Shown: positions 14,279 to 22,608 of the stretch, one piece after another
How the letters are laid out: the number at the start of each line of letters is the position of its first letter
Position numbering within the stretch: position 1 is the stretch's first letter
Source: Alkalihalobacterium sp048323755
GTDB lineage: Bacteria; Bacillota; Bacilli; Bacillales; Bacillaceae_F
Direction of reading: 5' to 3'
Assembly: GCF_048323755.1 (NCBI RefSeq)
Contig: NZ_JBLWFS010000040.1
Span: 1-26,927, forward strand
DNA length: 26,927 nt
Translations under genes and position numbers: made by a program
Notes under the pieces: model-generated
What the model saw: only the letters and a program-made list of their open reading frames with translations
Told to the model about the DNA's origin: nothing
The model's database searches: none

Positions 14279-14836
14279 TTGAAAAATTATAATCATACAA
14301 CATATGCGATTTTAGGTATCTTAACTACTGGTTGTAATACGGGTTACGCGATTAAACAATTAATGGATAATAGCTTAAATCATTTCTGGAAGATCAGTTA
14401 TGGACAAATCTATCCAACTTTGAAACTTATTGTTCAAGAAGGGTTAGCCGAAGTTCAAACGGTTTCTAATCAAGGAAAGCCAGATCGACAAGAATATTAC
14501 CTCACGTCAAAAGGGATGGAGACGTTAAAAGACTGGTTGGAGCAACCGATCGAACAACTTCCTATGGAACGAAATGAAATATTGTTAAAGTTGTTTTTTG
14601 GGCAGTATCAAACCGAAGAACAGTCGCGATTGCTGATCAAAAATTACAAACAAAAATTAGAAGAACGTTACGAAACATATGTAACAATCGAATATTCAAT
14701 TGTGAACCAACATGAAAACGAAGCGGATGCAAAGTATTGGTTAATCACGTTAGATTATGGAAAACGGGTGACAGAAGCTGCCATCCAGTGGTGTAATGCG
14801 ACGCTTGAAAAACTTGTAACTAAGGAGGGACCGTAA
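14279..14836 (+). CDS. PadR-family transcriptional regulator
   Basis: 185 residues. The N-terminal winged helix is typical: YAILGILTTGCNTGYAIKQL, then FWKISYGQIYPTLKLIVQEG, and the wing GKPDRQEYYLTSKG. The longer C-terminal helical domain (about 90-185) is the vir-type dimerisation part of PadR subfamily 2. PadR repressors usually release DNA on binding a small toxic ligand. TTG 14279 lies 6 nt behind AGGTGG; the TTG at 14273 abuts that site. It overlaps the next gene by one base (TAATG), so the two form an operon, and the regulator probably controls both. Confidence 0.93.
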   Translation: MKNYNHTTYAILGILTTGCNTGYAIKQLMDNSLNHFWKISYGQIYPTLKLIVQEGLAEVQTVSNQGKPDRQEYYLTSKGMETLKDWLEQPIEQLPMERNEILLKLFFGQYQTEEQSRLLIKNYKQKLEERYETYVTIEYSIVNQHENEADAKYWLITLDYGKRVTEAAIQWCNATLEKLVTKEGP

Positions 14837-15333
14837 TGACTAGTCCTATTTTTACTGGACGTTATACGACTGAAAACACAAAAAATATTGTCGTTTTTAT
14901 TATTGGAATGAGAATTAATAAACCATTGGCACTGCATAAGTGGGTTCCCGTCTTTAGCGCGATGCCAGGAATGATTAAGGAGCTCTATAGCAATAAGGAT
15001 ACTTTAGGTTTTTTATCGATGGAAAGCTATTTCGGATTAAGGACGACTGCGATGATTCAATATTGGCGGTCCGTGGAAGACTTGCTTGCCTATGCTAGAA
15101 GTGAGAAGCATATGAAAGCTTGGGAGAATTTTAATAAAAAGATTGGGAACAATGAGGCAGTTGGTATATATCATGAAACGTATCAGCTAAAAAGCGGAGA
15201 ATACGAGTCTATTTACGGGAACATGCCGCTATACGGTCTAGGAAAAGCGTTAACCCATATTCCCATTACTTCTGAACAAAATTCCGCTCGTAAACGCCTT
15301 GGATCAAAGGGAAAAAATAAGCTTAAACCCTAG
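14836..15333 (+). CDS. DUF4188 family protein (putative dimeric ferredoxin-like fold)
   Basis: 165 residues. The segment NIVVFIIGMRINKPLALHKW followed by MIQYWRSVEDLLAYARSEKH and GIYHETYQ matches DUF4188, a family related to small heme-binding monooxygenase-like proteins; HxxW-type histidines are present at EKHMKAW. The reaction is unknown. AAGGAGGGACCGTA precedes the ATG. Being the only structural gene behind padR, it is likely what the regulator's ligand induces, perhaps a detoxification step. The C-terminus is unusually basic (SARKRLGSKGKNKLKP). Confidence 0.85.
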   Translation: MTSPIFTGRYTTENTKNIVVFIIGMRINKPLALHKWVPVFSAMPGMIKELYSNKDTLGFLSMESYFGLRTTAMIQYWRSVEDLLAYARSEKHMKAWENFNKKIGNNEAVGIYHETYQLKSGEYESIYGNMPLYGLGKALTHIPITSEQNSARKRLGSKGKNKLKP

Positions 15334-15356
15334 CGGAACTTTAAGCATGAAATAAA

Positions 15357-15396
15357 AACTGAACCTTCGATCTAAAGAAGATCAAAGGTTCAGTTT
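15357..15396. terminator. Bidirectional terminator between DUF4188 and mqo
   Basis: 17-nt arms AAACTGAACCTTcGATC / GATCaAAGGTTCAGTTT with a 6-nt loop and T-rich tails on both sides, placed between two convergent genes. Confidence 0.85.
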
Positions 15397-15476
15397 CTAT
15401 TTTAAATCTGGTCTTTATGTCTTTATGATGTACTCTCAATCTATGAGTACATTCGTTTTATCTTTTGAACGAAATC

Positions 15477-16982
15477 TTAATTTAATACTAGCTCTTTTTC
15501 GACTAAACCCAGGATTTCCTCTGTTGACTTATGAATTTCTTTTAGTAACTTTGGATTATTCATGAGAGAGACGCCATAAGAAGGAATCATCTCTTTGATT
15601 TTTGGTTCCCACTCGTTGATTTGCTCTGGGAAGCATTTTTGCATCACTTCAAGCATTACGTGTACAGCAGTTGACGCACCTGGTGAAGCTCCTAGTAATG
15701 CAGCAATCGAGCCGTCAGAAGCTGTAATAACTTCAGTACCAAACTGAAGTGTTCCCATACCGCCTGCTTCCGTATCTTTAATGACTTGAACACGTTGGCC
15801 TGCTACGACTAATTCCCAATCCTCACTCTTGGCGTTGGGGATAAATTCACGTAACTCTTCCATGCGTTGTTCTTTTGACAGCATCACTTGCTGAATTAAA
15901 TACTTTGTCAATGACATTTCTTTTGCGCCTGCCGCTAACATTGTTAAGACATTATTCGGTTTAACCGACGTTACTAAATCGAACATGGAACCTGTCTTTA
16001 AGAACTTTGGTGAAAAACCAGCAAACGGCCCAAAAAGTAACGCTTTTTTATTATCAATATATCTTGTATCCAAATGCGGAACAGACATTGGTGGAGCTCC
16101 TACTTTGGCTTTCCCGTATACTTTTGCATGATGCTGCTCAATAACATACGGATTTTTACAAGCCATAAAGATTCCACTTACCGGGAAACCACCAATATTT
16201 CTTCCTTCTGGTATACCAGATTTTTGCAGTAAATGAAGGCTTCCACCGCCTCCGCCGATAAAGACGAATTTTGAAGTGTAGCGGTAAATTTCACCGATGC
16301 TATGGTCATGTACTTTTACTTCCCATAAACCTTCACTATTACGTTTAATATCCTCAACCGTGTGCTTGTATTTGATATTAACATTTTGGCTTTCTAAGTG
16401 ATTAATTAACATGCGTGTTAACGCACCGAAATTAACATCCGTTCCTGAGTCAATTTTAGTTGCAGCAATAGGCTCATTCGATGTACGACCTTGCATAATC
16501 AACGGAATCCATTCCATAAGTTTTTTTGGATCTTCGGAGTATTCCATACCATCAAATAAAGGGTTTTTTGAAAGCGCTTGAAAACGATTTTTTAAAAATT
16601 TTACATTATCTTCTCCTTGGACCATACTCATATGCGGCAACCGCATAATAAAGTCTTCTGGATTAGTAATCAATTTATTTTTTACAAGATAAGACCAAAA
16701 TTGCATTGAAACTTGAAACTGTTCGTTGATATTAATCGCTTTACTAATATCCACAGTTCCATCCGGCTTTTCAGCTGTATAATTCAGCTCGCACAGTGCC
16801 GCATGTCCCGTACCTGCGTTATTCCATTCGTTTGAGCTTTCCTCGCCAGCTTTATCCAATTTCTCTAAAACTGTAATTTCCCATTCCGGTACCAACTCTT
16901 TTAAAAGTGTACCTAAAGTCGCACTCATAATACCGGCGCCAATTAAAATAACGTCTGTTTTGATTTCCCCATTTGTCGTCAT
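15477..16982 (-). CDS. mqo: Malate:quinone oxidoreductase
   Basis: 501 residues, the usual length. It is a peripheral membrane FAD enzyme that oxidises malate to oxaloacetate and passes electrons to the quinone pool, bypassing NAD-malate dehydrogenase. The FAD-binding GAGIMSATLG motif is at residues 15-24. Family blocks NEWNNAGTGHAALCELNY, VFIGGGGGSLHLLQKSGIPE, GFPVSGIFM, GPFAGFSPKFLKTGS and LGASPGASTAVHVMLEV are all intact. The ATG at 16982, 9 nt behind AAAGG, is preferred to the TTG at 16991. It has its own promoter at 17125-17153 and a leader with a long inverted repeat. Confidence 0.97.
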   Translation of the reverse strand: MTTNGEIKTDVILIGAGIMSATLGTLLKELVPEWEITVLEKLDKAGEESSNEWNNAGTGHAALCELNYTAEKPDGTVDISKAININEQFQVSMQFWSYLVKNKLITNPEDFIMRLPHMSMVQGEDNVKFLKNRFQALSKNPLFDGMEYSEDPKKLMEWIPLIMQGRTSNEPIAATKIDSGTDVNFGALTRMLINHLESQNVNIKYKHTVEDIKRNSEGLWEVKVHDHSIGEIYRYTSKFVFIGGGGGSLHLLQKSGIPEGRNIGGFPVSGIFMACKNPYVIEQHHAKVYGKAKVGAPPMSVPHLDTRYIDNKKALLFGPFAGFSPKFLKTGSMFDLVTSVKPNNVLTMLAAGAKEMSLTKYLIQQVMLSKEQRMEELREFIPNAKSEDWELVVAGQRVQVIKDTEAGGMGTLQFGTEVITASDGSIAALLGASPGASTAVHVMLEVMQKCFPEQINEWEPKIKEMIPSYGVSLMNNPKLLKEIHKSTEEILGLVEKELVLN

Positions 16983-17011
16983 TTTTACCAACCTTTTCCC
17001 CTAGAATTTGT

Positions 17012-17068
17012 AGAAAAGGTGTAAGGCTGTCACACCAGCAAAGTGCGAGCTAGTCACACACCTTTTCT
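17012..17068 (-). promoter_or_regulatory. Long inverted repeat in the mqo leader
   Basis: AGAAAAGGTGT (17012-17022) pairs perfectly with ACACCTTTTCT (17058-17068). The 35-nt loop contains GTGTGAC near each edge on the minus strand. It lies between promoter and start codon and has no T-run, so it is more likely an mRNA-stability or translation element, or a repressor site, than a terminator. Confidence 0.55.
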
Positions 17069-17124
17069 GTCTCGTCATAACCATTCTCATGCTGCATACC
17101 TTTTTATTGAGTCAAATATCTACT

Positions 17125-17153
17125 ATTATATGATAATTATAAATTTTTTACAA
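17125..17153 (-). promoter_or_regulatory. SigA-type promoter of mqo
   Basis: TTGTAA (17153-17148), a 17-nt spacer and a consensus TATAAT (17130-17125) on the minus strand. The leader is about 135 nt long. Confidence 0.75.
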
Positions 17154-17338
17154 TCTAGTAATAACGAGAACTCTCTACATTCTCACCATAGTCAATTATA
17201 AGTTCCAATATGATTTTTAGCTATACAAAATAAGACCTGGACGCATTTTTTTTTTGAGAACTTTGCCTTTCCTTGTATTCTCGTTGCACCTTTCTGATCT
17301 TGTATTTATAGCGCTTACAACGAAATTTTAAATCAGGC

Positions 17339-17500
17339 CTACTTTTTCTCTTCGGTCACCGATAAGATCACAGTCTCTTTTCCGTATTCACTTCGGATGG
17401 TTTTTCTTGCGTCCACCGGGGTTCTCGCGGTGACTGACTTCATTTGTTTTTCTCCCTTTAGTTCGATCTCAACAAGAAAGCATTTTGCGCCGCATCTCAT
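17339..17500 (-). CDS. 53-residue hypothetical protein
   Basis: A small gene below usual ORF cut-offs. GGGGAGGG lies 6 nt before the ATG. The product starts MRCGAKCFLVEIE, with two cysteines near the N-terminus, and goes on TARTPVDARKTIRSEYG and ETVILSVTEEKK, a plausible small beta-alpha-beta domain. Codon use and a strong ribosome binding site make it convincing. The family is not recognised. It is monocistronic, between the mqo promoter region and the 53-bp repeats. Confidence 0.7.
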   Translation of the reverse strand: MRCGAKCFLVEIELKGEKQMKSVTARTPVDARKTIRSEYGKETVILSVTEEKK

Positions 17501-17644
17501 CTAGATCCCTCCCCTTGCAGATTAGTTCGTTAAAGATACACTACTTACGATATCTTAATTTATGAAACTGAACAACAATGAATGGTGCAATCTGGAGGGG
17601 AAATTAAGATATTAAGATTAATACTAAAATAATCGGACGGATTG

Positions 17645-17803
17645 GCGTGCGATTGAGGAGGATATTAGGAGAAACTGTTAACCATTCGCTCGGTTTGGCG
17701 TGCGGTAGAGGGAAATATTAGGAGGAACCGTCAATGAATCACTCGCTTTCGTGTGCGGTAGAGGGAAATATTAGGAGGACACAGCTAATCATTCTCCCAC
17801 CTG
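17645..17803 (+). repeat. Tandem 53-bp repeat B, locus 2 (three units)
   Basis: Units of exactly 53 bp start at 17645, 17698 and 17751 with GnGTGCGnTnGAGG, then ATATTAGGAGnA. They match the units at 10812-11030 on the opposite strand; the middle unit and the 10.86-kb unit share GAAAGCGAGTGATTCATTGA. A diverged fourth start (GCATGCACTAAAGG) follows at 17804. The rest of 17501-17950 holds only the hairpin listed next. Confidence 0.9.
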
Positions 17804-17876
17804 GCATGCACTAAAGGAAAAGCAGCTAATCAATCACACTCATCAGACCCAAAGCTCCAAAGGGTGGACAATCCCT

Positions 17877-17932
17877 AGCTTGCGAGACAGTCCCACAGCA
17901 TTAAACTTGGGTTGGACTGTCTCACAAAAGCT
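17877..17932. repeat. Large inverted repeat behind the antiporter gene
   Basis: AGCTTGCGAGACAGTCC (17877-17893) and GGACTGTCTCACAAAAGCT (17914-17932) pair over about 17 bp with a 20-nt loop. It is 19 nt behind the antiporter stop but lacks a T-run, so it may be a 3'-end stabiliser or a dispersed palindrome rather than a normal terminator. Confidence 0.65.
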
Positions 17933-17950
17933 ACAGCCTGCAAAAAACGC

Positions 17951-19369
17951 CTAATACAAAAATGTAACTACAGAATAAAGTACAACGGTAATGGCCGCAG
18001 CAATCAAAGCCGGCTTCAACTTATATTTGGCGTATTCAATAACGGAGAGGTTCAAAATTTTGGCGATCGTATTCGTATCATCACTTAGTGGTGACGCAAA
18101 CGCCCCGAACGCACCACTTGCGAACACTGCCCCTACAACTAATGGCAGTGAAACATCGCCTACAATCGCTAGTGAAATTCCTAGAGGCATTAAAATCCCC
18201 CAAGTCCCCCAAGCCGAACCGATAAAATACGAAACGGCAGCTCCGAAAATAAAGATGAGTGGTGCAATAAACATTTGCGGGATCCACCCGGAATGAGCTG
18301 TTACAAAAGCTGAAAACCCTAAGTCATCCGTAATCGAAGACAGTCCCCAGACAACCGATAATAGCAAAATGACCGACATTAATTCATTGCCGCCTTCCAT
18401 AAAGCCAGCGATCAGCCGGTCCAACTCAAATCGTTGCAGTAAGTAAAAAGCCATCGATACTAAAACAGTTATAAGGAGCGCAATCACCATCGCATCGAGT
18501 ACTTCTGCTTTAATAAAAGCTTCAAAGAAGTCATAGCCTTTTTGATAGCCATCCCACCACGTGAGAAATAACGTCAGACTGATGACAAGAACTAATGGTA
18601 ACAGTAAATTCATCGGTTTGATCGGTAACTCATTGGCAACGGCCGGGTGACAATCATGCCAATCATCATTATTGTCATCTGCTGCTTTTTCATCAATTTG
18701 TGTTGGCGCGTCGGACTTCTTTTTCGAATGGTGAAAAAAGCTCAAGTAAATCCCTAAGAGTATCGTGACAATGGAAAAGAAATTAAACGGAATACTTTGA
18801 ATGAATAACGAGTAAGGATCAACATTAACTCCTTGATTCTCAGTTGCAATCTGGATAATAGACACCATATAACCGACAAATGCCGTAGCGACAGGAATTA
18901 AGACGATCACTGGAGTTGCCGTCGTCTCGATGACAAACCCGAGCTCTGCTGTTGTCATTTTTATTTTTTTCAGTAACGCCCTCATGATCGGCGCAATCGT
19001 GACAAAGCGAAAAGTCGGCGCTGCAAACGTACCAATCGTAGACACATACGTTAAAAGCAATGCTTGTTTGCGCGTTTGAATTCTCTCAGCAGCTTTTTCG
19101 ACAAAGCCTCGAATTCCACCTGTCATCTTAATCATTCCAACTAAACCGGAGAACGCATAAAGAAAGACAATAATTTTAATATTATTGGGATCAATGAGTG
19201 CTTGAACCACGTAAACGAATAATGTTTGAATACCGCCGATAATCGTAGGTTCCATTAGGTAAGATCCAACTAATAAACCTAGGAATAGGGCTGGCAGTAC
19301 TTGTTTGGTGTAGATTGCTACCGGAATGACGACTAAAAACGGTATTATTGAAAACCAGCTTGTATCCAA
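17951..19369 (-). CDS. NhaC-family Na+/H+ antiporter
   Basis: 472 residues with about eleven to twelve predicted helices and a central polar acidic loop (SDAPTQIDEKAADDNNDDWH). Typical features are AAPTFRFVTIAPIMRALLKK, VWGLSSITDDLG, the glycine/serine-rich YFIGSAWGTWGILMPL and FGAFASPLSDDTNTIAK with the conserved D-D-T. It should exchange Na+ for H+ across the membrane; a related substrate such as a dicarboxylate or amino acid is not excluded in this superfamily. AGGTGATC, a long match to the 16S rRNA tail, favours TTG 19369 over the overlapping GTG 19378. It is monocistronic. Confidence 0.9.
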   Translation of the reverse strand: MDTSWFSIIPFLVVIPVAIYTKQVLPALFLGLLVGSYLMEPTIIGGIQTLFVYVVQALIDPNNIKIIVFLYAFSGLVGMIKMTGGIRGFVEKAAERIQTRKQALLLTYVSTIGTFAAPTFRFVTIAPIMRALLKKIKMTTAELGFVIETTATPVIVLIPVATAFVGYMVSIIQIATENQGVNVDPYSLFIQSIPFNFFSIVTILLGIYLSFFHHSKKKSDAPTQIDEKAADDNNDDWHDCHPAVANELPIKPMNLLLPLVLVISLTLFLTWWDGYQKGYDFFEAFIKAEVLDAMVIALLITVLVSMAFYLLQRFELDRLIAGFMEGGNELMSVILLLSVVWGLSSITDDLGFSAFVTAHSGWIPQMFIAPLIFIFGAAVSYFIGSAWGTWGILMPLGISLAIVGDVSLPLVVGAVFASGAFGAFASPLSDDTNTIAKILNLSVIEYAKYKLKPALIAAAITVVLYSVVTFLY

Positions 19370-19653
19370 CTCGATCACCTGCTTCAGTCATTATTTTTTC
19401 TATGCCAAGGCTATTGGTCTAACTATTGTGTGATCGAGATGGAATATTATACTTACTTATATAAATAAAAAGCGATCACTCAATGGAGTCACCGCGCTTC
19501 TAAGGTTATTAAGAACTACTTGTTATTAAGATTTTTGAATGCTTTATTGATACCAAACCAAATACTTTAATGTACAATCTAAATACATAAATCCATTTGC
19601 AACCGCAAATAATAAAAACAGGAGAAAGTTCTGTACATTATTAATTCACAGAA

Positions 19654-20151
19654 ATGGATGATCGTATGTTTAATACACTTGAAAAAAACATCTTAAAAAC
19701 TTTAGTTGCTATTGTTCTTGTCATTACCCCAATTTCAATCATTGGTAAAGAATACAGAAAATGGTTATTATGTTTTTTTCTTAATTCCTATGCCAACACA
19801 TTTGTAGCCCCAACTTTAGCTTCCAAAGGCTTTTTAAAATATCCCGAAAGGCTGTTCCCATCCATTTTTAAAAGTAGCATCATTTATGATTATTTTTTAT
19901 GTTCCACGATAACGATCTGGTATTGTAGAACTACTTTAAAAGATAATTGGATGGGAGCTCTTTTGAAAGTTTGGCTCTTTGCTATGCCTCAAGCCATATT
20001 AGAAGTATTTTTTGAAAGAAATACGAAACTGATTAAGTATAGTAAAGGGTGGACTGGTATTCATTCCTTGATTACAATAGCCGCTGCTAAATTTACGATT
20101 CGTTCCATTATAAAACTAATGGACATCCTAGATTCAACTAAAAAGGCATAA
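19654..20151 (+). CDS. CBO0543-family membrane protein
   Basis: 165 residues, or 161 if translation begins at the second ATG (19666), which has the better GGATGATC in front. Four to five helices. The sequence KEYRKWLLCFFLNSYANTFV, KYPERLFPSIFKSSIIYDYF and RNTKLIKYSKGWTGIHSLI is the family pattern, found widely in Bacillus in many paralogues; no function is known. It is one of few plus-strand genes, followed by a good terminator. Upstream, AATGTACA (about 19568) and TGTACATT (about 19634) form a wide inverted repeat of unknown meaning. Confidence 0.85.
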   Translation: MDDRMFNTLEKNILKTLVAIVLVITPISIIGKEYRKWLLCFFLNSYANTFVAPTLASKGFLKYPERLFPSIFKSSIIYDYFLCSTITIWYCRTTLKDNWMGALLKVWLFAMPQAILEVFFERNTKLIKYSKGWTGIHSLITIAAAKFTIRSIIKLMDILDSTKKA

Positions 20152-20173
20152 GGCGAGTTACACACTCGCCTTT
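20150..20173 (+). terminator. Terminator of the CBO0543 gene
   Basis: Stem AAGGCGAGT / ACTCGCCTT with a 5-nt loop, overlapping the stop codon by a base. It may also serve the convergent SDR gene. Confidence 0.8.
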
Positions 20174-20256
20174 CGTAGTTTAATGCTGTGATCACCAGCA
20201 TAAGCGGATTGAGACTAGCCCATTACTTTAGAATCACTACTCTACCCTAGATTATT

Positions 20257-20946
20257 TTACGGTCTAATGATAACCTCTACTTGCCCCGCATCTTTCCCCG
20301 TTTTAATGACAGACAAGACTTGTTCAGCTACCGTTTCCACGGTTAAGCCGGATGTCTTTTTCGCTGCAGGCACCCCGCCGAAATCCGTTTGAACTAAACC
20401 AGGCGACACCGTTGTTACACGGATCCCATGTTTTTTTCCTTCTTTATTCATCGTATGAGACAACCCGAGCAGCCCCCATTTACTTGCGCAATAGGCGGAC
20501 GCCTTTTCGGTCGTATTGTAGGCAAGGTCAGATGCAATATTGACAATCTGTCCACCTTCGCCCTCCATCATCTTTTTATAAACCGCTTGGCTGCATAGAA
20601 AAGCCCCTTTTAAATTCGTATCCAATTGACTATCCCAATCTTCTTCCGTCATTTCTTCAAATGGCTTCCACACACCAACACCGGCATTATTCACTAACGT
20701 ATCAATCCGACCATACTTTTCATAAACCGTTTCCACGACTGCTGCCACTTGTTCGCTTGAAGTAATATCACATTTATAGGCCTCTAATTCTCCTAGATCA
20801 CCCATTGTTTCTTTAAGGTTAGCGATTGACTCTTCGTTTTTCGCCAATACAATCGTTTTAACGCCTTCTGCTAAAAGCAGCTTCACGATGCCTGCTCCGA
20901 TCCCTCTCGTTCCACCCGTTATAATCGCCGTTTGATTTTTCATCAT
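20257..20946 (-). CDS. Short-chain dehydrogenase/reductase (3-oxoacyl-ACP reductase-like)
   Basis: 229 residues. Rossmann motif GGTRGIG follows the first strand, NNAG is in place, and the catalytic triad is present: Ser in IVNIASDLAY, then YCASK. The family uses NAD(P)H to reduce ketones; motifs PGLVQTDF and the ending are typical of classical SDRs of the FabG-like group. The substrate is unknown. AAAGGAG gives the best spacing to the ATG at 20946; GTG and ATG codons just upstream lie inside the ribosome binding region. Monocistronic. Confidence 0.92.
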   Translation of the reverse strand: MMKNQTAIITGGTRGIGAGIVKLLLAEGVKTIVLAKNEESIANLKETMGDLGELEAYKCDITSSEQVAAVVETVYEKYGRIDTLVNNAGVGVWKPFEEMTEEDWDSQLDTNLKGAFLCSQAVYKKMMEGEGGQIVNIASDLAYNTTEKASAYCASKWGLLGLSHTMNKEGKKHGIRVTTVSPGLVQTDFGGVPAAKKTSGLTVETVAEQVLSVIKTGKDAGQVEVIIRP

Positions 20947-21022
20947 ATACATCACTCCTTTAAAAATTTTAATAGTTATGTAATTTCATGGGTCCGAAAC
21001 CTAGGTGTGATTTGATTTAAAC

Positions 21023-21502
21023 CTATTCAGACGGAACAATCAATTCCACGTCTAACACTTCTAAAATTTCTTCAAATAACCGACCAACATCACGATGAAT
21101 ATAATACGTTTCTTCCCGAGTCGGATGTACGATAAACCCTTCTTCAGATATCCAAAATCCCGTATCGACTGGACCAGATTCGGACCAGTCTTCAATAAAA
21201 ATGACAGTATACTCAGGACGTTTATGTAGTAATTCTTTGACGACTTGATCTTTTGCTATGGGTTGAAACGGGACGTCACTTATGATCTTTTAAACTGCAT
21301 TTATTTGTTTTGGCTCTTCAATAATTTCATCAACTGAAGCTGTTGCTCCTTCTTGAAAAGGTGATTCAACCTCGTATATTTTACTAATAAGAAGTGCCTC
21401 AAAGTCTCGATCCAAAACTTCTGTCACCGCTGTTTTTTCTTGGCTGCTACATGCTGAAATTAGGAAACCACTACAAAGTAGAAGTAACATCATAGTTTTC
21501 AT
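21023..21502 (-). pseudogene. Lipoprotein gene interrupted by one in-frame TAA
   Basis: From ATG 21502 a signal peptide with lipobox ISAC and an acidic part lead to EEPKQINAV, then TAA (21292-21290). The same frame continues without a gap for 88 codons: KIISDVPFQPIAKDQVVKEL, then IFIEDWSESGPVDTGFWISE, then TYYIHRDVGRLFEEILEVL to a TAG at 21023. A single C-to-T change of a glutamine CAA would explain it. The complete product would be about 159 residues, a surface lipoprotein of unknown role. The N-terminal 70 residues alone may still be made. Confidence 0.85.
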
Positions 21503-21592
21503 TTTATATGCCCCCTATATCCCATCCATTTTAACACAAATTTCCTTTTTATTTAACTTTAAGTAATAAACGTGACTTAGTGGACACAAGAA

Positions 21593-21618
21593 AAAAGCAC
21601 TCTGCCTTGAGTGCTTTT
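21593..21618 (-). terminator. Terminator of the DUF421 gene
   Basis: Stem AAAAGCACTC / GAGTGCTTTT with a 6-nt loop and T-run on the minus strand, about 60 nt behind the stop codon. Confidence 0.8.
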
Positions 21619-21676
21619 CTCCCTTACTCTTTTAATGAATTGGTCTAGGCTTTGACTAATTAGTAAAATCCACCAA

Positions 21677-22378
21677 CTATTTTTGATCTTTATTAGGCAG
21701 GTCATCCCTCACATCAATGTATACATTCCCCAGTTCGTCGATCTGTGCAAAGAAGACGTCTTTTACATTAGCTACATTATATGTTTGTAAAACCTGGCGA
21801 ACCCACGTCATATCCTTTCCTAACAGCTTTAAACTACTGGAAAGGACTTGACCATCAATAATAAATGCTTGTGAAATCCCACGACTTGCTTGTATATTGA
21901 AAACGTCTTTTTGCATGGCATTTAAATAAGGGGGCTTGGCCAAAGCCGTAATCGTTCCATCTGTTTCTAGATAGGCTGTCTCCACTTGATCAATGTAAAA
22001 AAAGCCTTGTTTTCGTAAACCCGTTAATAGACTGTCCATCGTAAGCCTGACCTTTTTTAATCCTTCTTCATAAATCTCTCCATTTTTGATTAAGTACGTC
22101 GGCTCATCCTCTAACACTTTTCTGCCAAGAAAAGATTTAATGGCCCCTATGCTGCTTAAAAAAGTATAAAAGCAAAATAATATTAAACCAACCATCCCAA
22201 CTAGAACGGGAACATCTTTCATTAACATGGAGCTGGCGACGACGGAACCTATCGTAATCCCCGCTACAAAATCAAAAAAGGTCATTTGCGCAATGAGTTT
22301 TTTATTAAGAAGACGACAAAGAATATAAAGAATAATGAAACCAACTGTTGTTCGGATTACCATCTCAATCATAGTCAT
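21677..22378 (-). CDS. DUF421 membrane protein (YetF/YrbG type)
   Basis: 233 residues. Three N-terminal helices contain the family signature LCRLLNKKLIAQMTFFDFVA and GITIGSVVASS. The cytoplasmic C-terminal part carries LIKNGEIYEEGLKKVRLTMD and LLTGLRKQGFFYIDQVETAY, as in YetF and YdfS relatives. Members of this family sit in the membrane of spore-formers, and some (SpoVA-linked 2Duf/YetF proteins) influence spore germination and resistance; whether this paralogue does is unknown. The ATG lacks a strong ribosome binding site. Monocistronic. Confidence 0.92.
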   Translation of the reverse strand: MTMIEMVIRTTVGFIILYILCRLLNKKLIAQMTFFDFVAGITIGSVVASSMLMKDVPVLVGMVGLILFCFYTFLSSIGAIKSFLGRKVLEDEPTYLIKNGEIYEEGLKKVRLTMDSLLTGLRKQGFFYIDQVETAYLETDGTITALAKPPYLNAMQKDVFNIQASRGISQAFIIDGQVLSSSLKLLGKDMTWVRQVLQTYNVANVKDVFFAQIDELGNVYIDVRDDLPNKDQK

Positions 22379-22608
22379 TTTTTAATTACCGCCTTATCGT
22401 TACTCTATCAGAAGGATTACCGAATGGCTTTAAATTATACGCCTAAAATGACCAACTCAAGGGCATATCTAAACAGTTCTTCTTGCATATACCTGTTGTT
22501 AGTACAACCAGTGACAGTTGAATAAAATTTATTTGGTAATTTCCAAAAGGAATTTCTTAGCTTCTTCAAAATTAGTTGTTTCTACGACCAATTCCTTGGT
22601 ACTCAAAA

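Noticed and set aside
17216..17338. Basic minus-strand frame ending SRSYFV, directly behind the 53-residue gene
   Set aside because: No start codon or ribosome binding site except an internal GTG; very Lys/Arg-rich, as expected by chance in A-rich DNA.
17727..17812. Short plus-strand frame starting AGGAGGAACCGTCAATG in repeat B
   Set aside because: Good-looking start, but the unit length of 53 bp breaks the frame in every repeat and the product is only about 26 residues.
19440..19500. Possible hairpin before the antiporter gene
   Set aside because: Stem broken by several mismatches; no gene ends there in the matching direction.
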